From NCBI GenBank assembly GCA_964035575.1, contig OZ037861.1, positions 1,488,001-1,552,000 of the forward strand: 64,000 bases of DNA, in the 5' to 3' direction. This DNA comes from Rhynchopus sp. YZ270_cl-10. Its lineage: Eukaryota > Euglenozoa > Diplonemea > Diplonemida > Diplonemidae. The notes below the pieces were generated by a model. The model saw only the letters and a list, made by a program, of their open reading frames with translations, was not told where the DNA came from and ran no database searches. This document shows positions 21,192-28,792 of the stretch, piece by piece; within the stretch, counting starts at the first letter, position 1, and each line of letters opens with the position of its first letter. The position numbers and the translations under genes are program-made.

Positions 21192-21302
21192 ACCAACGAT
21201 TTCTAAAGCTACAGTTTCTGTACTTCATTGGTATGGAAGCATGAAGATTATTCTTCTCACACAACTTTGTCAAAACATGGCCAGTTTCGAAAGAGACTGG
21301 CC
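21192..21302 (+). ncRNA. Spliced leader RNA gene C
   Basis: Exon and closing hairpin as in gene B. The upstream element is TGATTCCCAGAACATGTTGG, again 49 nt before the start. Confidence 0.78.
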
Positions 21303-21385
21303 TTTTTTACGTTAACACGATCGTCTTGTGCACAAGAAGCAAAAAAAACCCACACAACAACAGCAGAAGTTTAGAACCACATTCA

Positions 21386-21422
21386 GACCCTGACCCAACT
21401 CCAACAAGGGGCCCCTGTCTTG
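21386..21422 (+). promoter_or_regulatory. Pol III upstream element for U6
   Basis: GACCCTGACCCAACTCC then CTGTCTTG, which begins 32 nt before the U6 start. A TATATA at 21439-21444 is too close to the start to be a standard TATA box. Confidence 0.75.
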
Positions 21423-21446
21423 TCAACCACCTTGTGCATATATACT

Positions 21447-21552
21447 GGACCCCAGAAATGGGACATCCGTTAAAATTGGATCGATACAGAGAAGATTAGC
21501 ATGGTCCCTGCGCAAGGATGACACGCATTAATCGAGAAAGTATCAACTTTTT
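21447..21552 (+). ncRNA. U6: U6 spliceosomal snRNA
   Basis: ATACAGAGAAGATTAGCATGG holds the invariant ACAGAGA box and the AGC triad, followed by CTGCGCAAGGATGACACGC (U4-pairing region and internal stem-loop). T9 ends the gene. The start is set at GGACCCCAG by the promoter spacing; from there ACAGAG lies at about nt 40, as in other U6 RNAs. The 5' hairpin is unlike the common GTGC...GCAC form. Confidence 0.93.
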
Positions 21553-21771
21553 TTTTGTCCCCCGGATCACACGTATTTTTTACACTGGTGTCTTCTTCAT
21601 GCTTCCCAGACCAACACATATGTGCAGACATGCCCATCACCCACAGGTGGCAAGTGGCAGGCTGCAGTAACCCATTGAAATATTGGTTTCAAAAAACGAC
21701 CATATGCTTTATGCTACTGGCATGCTTCCCTGAGCATATACATGTCGAAAGCTGTGTAGAGAAAAAGAGCA

Positions 21772-21882
21772 ACCAACGATTTCTAAAGCTACAGTTTCTG
21801 TACTTCATTGGTATGGAAGCATGAAGATTACTCTTCTCACACAACTTTGTCAAAACATGGCCGGTTTCGAAAGAGACTGGCC
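21772..21882 (+). ncRNA. Spliced leader RNA gene D
   Basis: Exon as in gene A; the intron part reads GATTACTCTTC and the hairpin GGCCGGTTTC/GAGACTGGCC keeps pairing through a wobble. TGCTTCCCTG starts 49 nt before. Confidence 0.78.
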
Positions 21883-21979
21883 TTTTTTACGTTAGCATGA
21901 TTGTCTTTGTGTGTCTTTGTGCAAAGCAAAAAAAAAAAAAACACACACAAGAAGTGAGGATCTTCAAAACCACGTTTTT

Positions 21980-22015
21980 GACCTGACCCACCTCCAACTA
22001 GACAACCCTGTCTTG
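21980..22015 (+). promoter_or_regulatory. Pol III upstream element for SRP RNA
   Basis: GACCTGACCCACCTCC then CTGTCTTG, 32 nt before the SRP RNA start. Confidence 0.75.
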
Positions 22016-22039
22016 TATTCCGACAATATGGTATCTATT

Positions 22040-22355
22040 GAGCCGGGATGTGTTGGCTGCATCCTGAAACCCCTAGCTTCTGGGGGGGCAAGCTTCTCCA
22101 GAACTGGGCACTCTTTGAGGTGGACCAAAGGCACCTTCAACTTCTGTGTTGATGTGTTGTCCGTGTTAGTCTACTGTCCTGTTTGCGGCCTTGGTGTAAA
22201 CCAGGGCAACAATCAGAGTGAAATGGGGTGAACCGGGCCAGGCTGGTCTCACAGAGCAGCTCATAACTCCTGCAGTGGACAGTTCAAGGATCGCAGCACA
22301 GAGCAGAGTGAGGGTGTTTCCAACTCAATGGCTTGAACTGGAGAAGCGTTTCTTT
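22040..22355 (+). ncRNA. SRP RNA: Signal recognition particle RNA (7SL)
   Basis: The 5' Alu-domain start GAGCCGGGATGTGTTGGC and the SRP54-binding helix 8 region GGTGAACCGGGCCAGG ... AGAGCAG ... AACTCC match eukaryotic 7SL. Length of about 315 nt fits the family. A T6 run at 22353 terminates it. It forms the scaffold that pauses translation and targets ribosomes to the ER. Confidence 0.9.
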
Positions 22356-22517
22356 TTTACATTTTTCCATGTGAACATTGTTTCCACATCACCATACACA
22401 TGTGTTGTTGATACACCCCACCACGTTGCCCAGACCATTCCTACCCACATTATTCACCACAAGTGGCATGTTTACCAGCACATGTTGGTGCTTAGAGCAA
22501 TGTTAAGAAAAAGGGCA

Positions 22518-22629
22518 ACCAACGATTTCTAAAGCTACAGTTTCTGTACTTCATTGGTATGGAAGCATGAAGATTATATTCTTCTCACACAACTTTGTCA
22601 AACATGGCCAGCCTCGAAAGAGACTGGCC
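22518..22629 (+). ncRNA. Spliced leader RNA gene E
   Basis: Exon as in gene A; hairpin GGCCAGCCTC/GAGACTGGCC. Its upstream element TGTTTACCAG is the most degenerate of the five but keeps the 49-nt spacing. Confidence 0.74.
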
Positions 22630-22704
22630 TTTTTTATGTCACCATGAGAAAAAACATTCACACATATGATGCATGTACAAAGTGCACAGGTGTGTGTGTG
22701 TGTC

Positions 22705-22740
22705 ACCCTGACCCACCTCCAACAAGACAACCCTGTCTTG
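22705..22740 (+). promoter_or_regulatory. Pol III upstream element for RNA alpha
   Basis: ACCCTGACCCACCTCC then CTGTCTTG, 32 nt before the RNA start. Confidence 0.75.
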
Positions 22741-22764
22741 TTTTCCCATACTCTCCCTATGTTT

Positions 22765-23086
22765 GGGTGCTAAGTTAGTGTGCTACTTCGAAACCAAACA
22801 ACTCGTTCAGCAACAGCTAAAACTTGAAAAGACCTTTCTTATCAGAAAATTCTTTACAATTTTTATGATGTGTCCTGCTGTGGGCCTGATATGGCCCAAG
22901 GCGGAACCACTTTCATATGATGTAAATCCCGTACGTTCGTACAGAATATTACCCATGATGATTATTCTTACATTAGCGTGTAACACTAATTCTGACTGCG
23001 TTCTATTTCACACTTCAAATATTAGAACTGGATGTGGGGCTGCCAGTTTACTGGTGGTCCCGATCCAGCACACAACGCAAGCACCC
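22765..23086 (+). ncRNA. Unidentified pol III RNA, paralogue alpha
   Basis: About 322 nt, closed by GGGTGC/GCACCC and followed by T6. The first 50 nt and the last 85 nt nearly equal paralogue beta (10299-10628, minus strand), while the middle varies with pairing kept. Two structure-conserving paralogues in one unit argue for a functional RNA of unknown family. Confidence 0.82.
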
Positions 23087-23371
23087 TTTTTTATATTACC
23101 CCACCCAGTACCCCCCCTGTGTCTGTGTTGTTGCCTAAAAAAGCATCACCTTTTACAGGCTTCCTTGTGGGGAGTGTTCGGTCAAGTGATAGTGATGAAG
23201 AAGGACAGGGGCGAGTTTTCTCGTGAAATGCTTTGAAGCCTCTGACATTGAGAGGCTCGCTCCGACCTCTGTTTTTAATAACCCTTACCGGTAACCACTG
23301 TGTATGTATGGTATGTATGGTATGTATGATATGTTGCCTTTGTGTGTTTGTTTTTGTTTTGTTAAAAAAGA

Positions 23372-23559
23372 GGGTATGCCACTCCTGGATGTTGTGCAGC
23401 TCCAGGGCAACATGTGTGAACGGACCAGGTTGCCCTGGCGACCCGTCACCCCAATGAGAAATTGCGTTAATATCATCAGTGCACAAGGCACTGTATCAGA
23501 TATTAAGCTGATAAGAACAGATAATACACTTGATCTTAGCCAAAAGGCCGAGAAGGTAT
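23372..23559 (-). ncRNA. U2: U2 spliceosomal snRNA
   Basis: CTTCTCGGCCTTTTGGCTAA, GATCAAGTGTA and TATCTGTTCTTATCAG match U2 stems I-II. The branch-site recognition GTAGTA of most eukaryotes is GTATTA here. Stem IV is a CCTGG/CCAGG hairpin. The Sm site is weak (AATTTCTCA). TGCTTCCCTG begins 49 nt upstream (23608). Confidence 0.93.
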
Positions 23560-23586
23560 GACTTCTTTTTAGTCCATACCAAATTC

Positions 23587-23611
23587 GACACCCATGTACA
23601 GGGAAGCATGA
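23587..23611 (-). promoter_or_regulatory. Proximal element of U2
   Basis: Minus-strand CATGCTTCCCTGTACATGGG. A degraded duplicate, CACTTCCCTGTGACATGGG, lies about 55 bp further upstream. Confidence 0.75.
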
Positions 23612-23708
23612 TGATGATCAATATTACTAGGAAACAACAAGGCAAACAGATTACACACCCATGTCACAGGGAAGTGAGCGAAGGTGATGATCAATCGTAG
23701 TAAAAACA

Positions 23709-23851
23709 AGGCCGCCGAAGCAGCTACACAAATTGCCAATGTGGCAACGCCGAAGCGGCCCATGGCGGGAATTGGGTAGTTTTCAACCAGCAATCTCTCC
23801 ACAGCGTCCCTATTTGGTCATTGCTTATGGAATTATCCCGAGCGCAAGAAT
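23709..23851 (-). ncRNA. U4: U4 spliceosomal snRNA
   Basis: 143 nt. ATTGCTGGTTGAAAAC and CCCAATTCCCGCC match the centre of U4; CATTGGCAATTTGTG is the Sm region and GCTGC-TTCG-GCGGC closes the 3' end. CGCTTCCCTG lies 49 nt upstream (23900). The 5' stem-loop differs from human U4, but the pairing partner in U6 is intact. Confidence 0.88.
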
Positions 23852-23892
23852 ACCTCCTTTTCTCCCAGTCGTGTCACAAAGCTATGTCAACA

Positions 23893-23902
23893 GGGAAGCG
23901 TG
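23893..23902 (-). promoter_or_regulatory. Proximal element of U4
   Basis: Minus-strand CGCTTCCCTG, the same core as at U2, U1 and the SL genes. Confidence 0.7.
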
Positions 23903-24320
23903 TTGGGGTGGTAACATAAAGACACCACGTAAAGCTAACACACCAGAACTACCACCACCAATGTGCCTCCCTGTAGACATCTGTGCAGCCGATAGGTGGA
24001 ACAAACAAGGGCAAGACTGTACTCTACACAGGATCTGTTTTTGAGTGCATTCGTGTTGAAGATTGTTTTCTTCGGCACAAGACCAAAGCTGGATGATGAC
24101 ATAGGTTGGGCATGTGCAGCATGAGCACTTGCGATGATTGTCACATACTTCTTGTATTGTTTTGTCTCTCCCCTGTATGGCGCAGGGAAGAGTACCAGGC
24201 ACAGCCCTTCCACTTACAGCTTGTTTTTAAGAAAAACCTCAAAAAAGGCTTCACATTACTTTTTTCACCTTCAAGGACATCTTGATCAATCAAGAAGTTA
24301 CCACACTATCCTCGCTCTCA
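23903..24320. other. Intergenic region between U4 and U5
   Basis: Frames of 92-106 codons occur on both strands but overlap and show no domain. A minus-strand CTCTTCCCTG at about 24185-24194 resembles the snRNA element; I could not identify an RNA after it. Confidence 0.5.
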
Positions 24321-24372
24321 ACATGCTTCCATGTGTAGCAAAGTGCATACAGCAATAGAACAAAACAGAGCC

Positions 24373-24486
24373 ATATCACGGTTCTTGCCCATATCGAACT
24401 CATCTTTCGCCTTTTACTAAAGATGACCGTGGGTAAGAGCCACTAAGTGAAAGCATAATTTTTGAAGGGGCCTTTGTGTCTCATCT
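24373..24486 (+). ncRNA. U5: U5 spliceosomal snRNA
   Basis: CTTTCGCCTTTTACTAAAGA is the invariant loop I that holds both exons during splicing. ATAATTTTTGAAGG is the Sm site. TGCTTCCATG begins 49 nt before the start. The 3' hairpin is short and its end uncertain. Confidence 0.92.
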
Positions 24487-24510
24487 GTTTTTAAGTCTTG
24501 ACAACCACTA

Positions 24511-24520
24511 CGCTTCCCTG
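24511..24520 (+). promoter_or_regulatory. Proximal element of U1
   Basis: CGCTTCCCTG, about 50 nt before the U1 start. Confidence 0.7.
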
Positions 24521-24561
24521 AAGGTGTTGGAGTTTCGCATGTTGTTAAACTCAGCTAGAGG

Positions 24562-24720
24562 TTACATACCTTACTGGTGTCTGACCTGATCAACAAGGGC
24601 GTCGACACACCAGTGGCCCTTGCATTGCACTGCGCAGGGGATACTGGTGGCACTAGCTTCGGCTGGCTTGCACAGTGAAATTTTTGACAGCGGCGGTGCT
24701 GTGCTTTGCACAAACCCGCC
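24562..24720 (+). ncRNA. U1: U1 spliceosomal snRNA with a variant 5' end
   Basis: Stem-loop I has GATCAACAAGG (U1-70K loop) under CTGGTGTC/GACACACCAG. Stem-loop II has GCATTGCACTGCG (U1A loop). AAATTTTTGA is the Sm site and a TGTGC/GCACA hairpin follows. The 5' end reads TTACATACCT where nearly all U1 RNAs have ATACTTACCT, so it would pair perfectly with AGGUAUGU. Unit 2 has the same sequence. Confidence 0.85.
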
Positions 24721-25005
24721 TTTTTAAACAAACAAACCAAAACAAACGTGATCACACAAACCATCATGTTACCCAGTAAACCCAGTAAACCCAGCACACT
24801 GGTCTAGAGGGATCGACCACTGAGTGGTGACCTGTGAGCACACAGGCACCTGCTCCGATGCAGTAGTGCAGCGCACTAAGTGCTGTGCTAAGGACTGGCC
24901 AAACTTGTTAAACCTGCTGACCCACAAACCGGTTTTCACAACCGAAGCAAAAACAAGCTCAGAAATAAAAAGCTCTTCAAAGGTTTTCGAACCTGACTCA
25001 GTATT

Positions 25006-25124
25006 GGATTCGGCCATACTCTGGTGAATACACCTCATCCCGCCTGATTTGAGAAGTTAAGCACCAGCAGGCCTGGATAGTACTGGCGTGGGTGACCAGC
25101 TGGGAAGTCCGGGTGCTTGAATCC
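25006..25124 (+). rRNA. 5S: 5S ribosomal RNA, gene c
   Basis: 119 nt as in gene a but on the plus strand; T5 follows. Confidence 0.95.
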
Positions 25125-25167
25125 TTTTTGCTTTTCTTCCGTGTTGGTGTGTGGTTTTAGGACATCC

Positions 25168-25205
25168 AGACCCTGACCCACCTCCAACAAGACAACCCTG
25201 TCTTG
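25168..25205 (+). promoter_or_regulatory. Fifth copy of the pol III upstream element
   Basis: AGACCCTGACCCACCTCC then CTGTCTTG, as before U6 and SRP RNA. Confidence 0.7.
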
Positions 25206-25229
25206 TATCCCTGTGTTTGTTGCACTATC

Positions 25230-25604
25230 CAGAGAGCAGAAATGAGGGGAGACTACACCACCGACGGTGCTTCAGCCTACAGGAGCATGCTGGAATGTGA
25301 ATGCTGCATGACAGCATTCACAATTTCACCTTTGGTGAGATGGAGATGAGCGCAAAGGTGCAAAAATGCACAACAAAAACTGAGGAAGAGGCATCCATAC
25401 TCCCCAGAAGGGACGTGCGCACCTGCAGCCAAAAATTCTCCTGTGCTTAATATCATGCGCGCTGGGGATGCCGAAATAGCTAAACTGTTGCAAGAAGTGG
25501 GACTAATTCCCAGGCAGTTGCCCTGTACAACATGCAAGTCCACAATGCCAGAAACACTGTACTGGACACCAAGATACTCCAAGAAGATCGCAAACTGGCC
25601 TTAT
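25230..25604 (+). ncRNA. Candidate pol III RNA, unidentified
   Basis: Placed only by the upstream element: the 32-nt rule puts its start at CAGAGAGCAG, and the first T4 on this strand is near 25600. A hairpin GTGAATGCTG/CAGCATTCAC lies at about 25297-25321. I found no RNase P or MRP signature. Confidence 0.45.
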
Positions 25605-25760
25605 TTTAGGTGAAATGACCTAATGCAGAGTGCAGCGGAACAGGGGAGACAAATAAAGTTTCCTGTACCATGCAACACCCAAGACCTTTTGCACAAGTGA
25701 AGCAAAAACAAGCTCAGAAATATAAAGCTCTTCAAAGGTTTTCCACCCAGACCCATTATT

Positions 25761-25879
25761 GGATTCGGCCATACTCTGGTGAATACACCTCATCCCGCCT
25801 GATTTGAGAAGTTAAGCACCAGCAGGCCTGGATAGTACTGGCGTGGGTGACCAGCTGGGAAGTCCGGGTGCTTGAATCC
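25761..25879 (+). rRNA. 5S: 5S ribosomal RNA, gene d
   Basis: Same sequence as genes a-c. About 45 bp upstream (AAGCTCTTCAAAGGTTTTC) is shared with gene c, so c and d arose by local duplication. Confidence 0.95.
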
Positions 25880-25962
25880 TTTTTTCCTTATTTGTGGTGT
25901 AACACACAGAAGTTGGTTGAAAAGTGAACTGATAGTATTCAGCGCAAAGCATGATTATTGAA

Positions 25963-26034
25963 GGGTATATAGCTCAGTGGTAGAGCATTCGGCTGCAGTC
26001 CGAACGGTCCCTGGTTCGAACCCGGGTGTGCCCT
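25963..26034 (+). tRNA. tRNA-Cys(GCA)
   Basis: Acceptor GGGTATA/TGTGCCC, anticodon stem TTCGG/CCGAA, loop CTGCAGT giving GCA. Confidence 0.95.
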
Positions 26035-26128
26035 CTCTTTTTTGTTTCAAGATTTTCTGTGTGTTACTTTTCCCCTTTTGGTTTTGAATTTCATCCCCAC
26101 CTTGTAAAGATTCGTTTAAGAAATGTAA

Positions 26129-26201
26129 GGGGGTTTAGCTCAAATGGTAGAGCGCTCGCTCAGCATGCGAGAGGTAGAGGGATCGATACCCTCAATCTCC
26201 A
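26129..26201 (+). tRNA. tRNA-Ala(AGC)
   Basis: Acceptor GGGGGTT/AATCTCC with G3:T70, anticodon stem CTCGC/GCGAG, loop TCAGCAT giving AGC with C33. Confidence 0.94.
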
Positions 26202-26292
26202 AACATTTTTTGGCTTGGAAACACTGTTGTGATATTTCCAGATCTCAATTCTTTTTGGTACCAAAGAAAAAGAAGGAAGCGACAGAATTGTA

Positions 26293-26364
26293 TCTCCTAT
26301 GGTGTAGTGGTTAGCACTCGAGACTCTGAATCTCGCGACCGCGGTTCGAATCCGCGTAGGAGAA
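26293..26364 (+). tRNA. tRNA-Gln(CTG)
   Basis: Acceptor TCTCCTA/TAGGAGA, anticodon stem CGAGA/TCTCG, loop CTCTGAA giving CTG. Confidence 0.95.
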
Positions 26365-26457
26365 CTTTCCTTTTTCTCCGTTTCGTCCCTTGTTATTCTC
26401 CTCTGTGACTGGTTGAAACGCATTCCCACTTCCATATTCTTGTTGGCTTTTATTGAA

Positions 26458-26539
26458 GGCGAGATGGCCGAGTGGTCTAAGGCGCCAGGTTAAGGCCCTG
26501 GTCCCTTCGGGGGCGTGGGTTCAAACCCCACTCTCGTCA
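26458..26539 (+). tRNA. tRNA-Leu(AAG)
   Basis: Class II, 82 nt. Anticodon stem CCAGG/CCTGG, loop TTAAGGC giving AAG. Confidence 0.95.
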
Positions 26540-26628
26540 CTTGTTATTCTTTTTCATTTTCATTTTCAATCTATCCCTTTTGTTTTGTTTTCAAGATTGT
26601 GCAAAACACAAAAAGCACACTTGTCAGG

Positions 26629-26701
26629 TCCTCCTTGGCGCAGTCGGTAGCGCGTCAGGCTGTTAACCTGCAGGTCGTTGGTTCGAACCCAACAGGAGGA
26701 G
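26629..26701 (+). tRNA. tRNA-Asn(GTT), second gene of the unit
   Basis: Identical to the gene at 2691 but with different flanks; T6 follows. Confidence 0.96.
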
Positions 26702-26760
26702 ACTTTTTTCCCTTCTCAAACCATTTTCTGTTCTTTGCAAAAGTCATAAAAAACTGGGAA

Positions 26761-26797
26761 GGCGAGATGGCCGAGCGGTCTAAGGCGCCAGGTTTAG
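26761..26797 (+). pseudogene. tRNA-Leu(TAG), 5' part, joined to a transposon
   Basis: Equals the first 37 nt of the intact gene at 49509, ending in the anticodon loop (GGTTTAG). The 3' part is absent from unit 1; the far side of the element carries a piece of tRNA-Arg instead. Confidence 0.9.
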
Positions 26798-28204
26798 GGC
26801 CATACTGACTTACATGGTTATGGGAAAACTTACATGTTTATGGAAAAAACTGACTTACATGTTTATGAAAAACATGACTTACATGTTTATTAAGCCGGGG
26901 ATTTTTGTGTACAAATAAACATGTAAGTCATGTTTTTCATAACCATGTAAGTCATGTTGAGATTTTTGCCGGTTCATAACCATGTAAGTCATGTTTTTCA
27001 TAAACATGTAAGTCAGTTTTTTTTTGAGGTCAGGTCGACATTCAATACCCGGGTCGGGAACATATTTCTGCCACTTAGCCAAAAACTGACTTGTCTCGGG
27101 GGTTGAACCCGCTACCATAAGAAAAATTTTACCTGCGTGGTAACCACTCGGCTACACTGTCTCATACTTCTCACACAGTTTTTCTGAAGAGGTCCTGACC
27201 AAATGCGGGTTCTAGGTTACGTTATCTGACTGGTGGTTGTGCGGGTTTGCGGGTTTGCGGGTGCGCAGGTTTGCGGGTTCGAGGTTGCGTTATCTGGCTG
27301 GTGTGGTTGTGCGGGTGTGCGGGGTTCGGGCAACGTTATCTGGTTCTAGGTTACGTTATCTGACTGGTGGTTGTGCGGGTTTGCGGGTTTGCGGGTGCGC
27401 GGGTTTGCGGGTTCGAGGTTGCGTTATCTGGCTGGTGTGGTAGTGCGGGTGCGCGGGGTTCGGGCAACGTTATCTGGTTCGTGGGTTAATAAGCTGGCTG
27501 GTGGGTGCGGGTGCGCGGGAACCTGCTGGTTCTAGGTTGCGTTATCTGGCTGGTGTGGTTGTGCGGGTGTGCGGGTTGACGGGTGCGCGGGTTTGCGGTC
27601 CCTAGCTGGTTCGTGTGGTTGTGCGGGTGCGCGGGGTTCGGGCAACGTTATCTGGCTGGTGTGGTTAATAAGCTGGCTGGTGGGTGCGGGTGCGCGGGAA
27701 CCTGCTGGTTCTAGGTTGCGTTATCCGGCTGGTGTGGTGGTGCGGGTGCGCGGGGTTCGGGCAACGTTATCTGGTTCGTGGGTTAATAAGCTGGCTGGTG
27801 GGTGCGGGTGCGCGGGAACCTGCTGGTTCTAGGTTGCGTTATCTGGTTCGTGTGGCTGATAGGGTTCTCGGGGGACAGTTACTTAGCTGGCTCGTGTGCT
27901 ATGTTATGTGGGTGAACACCATCAGTATCCTTCCCCACGGACTAAGGGTAAAACACTTTGCACACAGACACAAAAATTTTGCCAGAGGTCTTCATAAGAA
28001 ATTTTTCACAGGCAAAAAAAAAAATTTTTTTTTCGAACGAGCTTTTTCTGAAGAAAAATTTTTTTTGTGTAGAAAAAATTTTTTGGCCTGTAAGTGGGTC
28101 AACCTGAAAATCCATAAACATGTAAGTTTCCCACCATAAACATGTAAGTCATGTTTTTCCCAAAACATGTAAGTGGATCCCAAAACATGTAAGTCATGGT
28201 CACC
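26798..28204 (-). mobile_element. tRNA-targeting transposon copy 3, recombinant, 1407 bp
   Basis: Whole element in reverse orientation. The left flank is tRNA-Leu(TAG), the right flank tRNA-Arg(ACG), with no shared duplication. In unit 2 these two genes lie 3308 bp apart. This is the mark of recombination between two same-orientation copies. Confidence 0.92.
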
Positions 28205-28231
28205 GGCGCTCTTCCATTGAGCCACACGGTC
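28205..28231 (-). pseudogene. tRNA-Arg(ACG), 5' part
   Basis: Equals the 5' 27 nt of the intact gene at 52809-52880. The break after position 28 is the usual site for this transposon. Confidence 0.9.
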
Positions 28232-28318
28232 CATGTCTTTAGGCAATAGTATTTTTTATGTGGCCTGCATATTTTTGGAGTTGGAAAAAATGAAAATGGT
28301 TGATTGTACAGCTAAAAA

Positions 28319-28390
28319 AGCGGTTACCGAGAATTGAACTCGGGTCTCCCGTGCCACAAACGGGTGTTCTAACCACTAAACCATAACCGC
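28319..28390 (-). tRNA. tRNA-His(GTG)
   Basis: Acceptor GCGGTTA/TAACCGC, anticodon stem CCCGT/ACGGG, loop TTGTGGC giving GTG. The discriminator reads T, which is odd for His. The unit 1 copy is broken by a transposon. Confidence 0.93.
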
Positions 28391-28506
28391 TTGAATACTC
28401 CCACTTATTGGGATCTCAGAAAGGGTTTTATTTCCCGGGACATTGTGAAATATTTTTCAACTATGCAACGAGCGGCAACTCGAGCACAATTTCGACTAAT
28501 ATCGTA

Positions 28507-28577
28507 GCGTAATTGGTCTAGTGGTAGAATGGCCCCCCGCCACGGGGTCGGCCCGGGTTCGATTCCCGGATTACGCA
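28507..28577 (+). tRNA. tRNA-Gly(GCC), unit 2
   Basis: Intact counterpart of 1058; the empty target site of transposon copy 4. Confidence 0.94.
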
Positions 28578-28792
28578 CTCTCTTTTTGCGATTGGAAAAA
28601 GCAAAACAATATGGTTTCGGACAGTTTCAGGTCGGTCACAAACTCGTTCAAAACGAAAAAGTGGAAATGATATGTACTCTTTCTTGTGTAAGGATTCTTA
28701 GTGGAGAAAGAATTTTTTTGTCTGATGCGGGTTTTTGCTCGACATAGTAAGTCAGTTCAGTCACAACTTCCGTCACAATCGAAAAAAAATTT

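Larger units (their letters stand above)
915..26797 (+). repeat. RNA-gene repeat unit 1 (incomplete)
   Basis: Gene order and sequence match unit 2 (28205-52853). It begins inside tRNA-His, is interrupted in tRNA-Asp by a transposon, and stops inside tRNA-Leu(TAG), where a recombinant transposon replaces the last 3.3 kb. Its 401-bp satellite has ten copies against two in unit 2. It differs from unit 2 by scattered single-base changes and small indels. Confidence 0.9.

Noticed and set aside
22765-23086. RNase P RNA as the identity of RNA alpha
   Set aside because: CGTACAGAATATTACC recalls the ACAGA core, but I cannot pair it with a matching CR-I strand and its place in the molecule is wrong for P4. 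Left unassigned.
24060-24320. U3 snoRNA or another snRNA after the CTCTTCCCTG match
   Set aside because: None of the U3 boxes or other family motifs are present.
24562-24720. U4 as the identity of the RNA at 24562, because of AATTTTTGACAG
   Set aside because: The U1-70K and U1A loops are present, and a better U4 lies at 23709.
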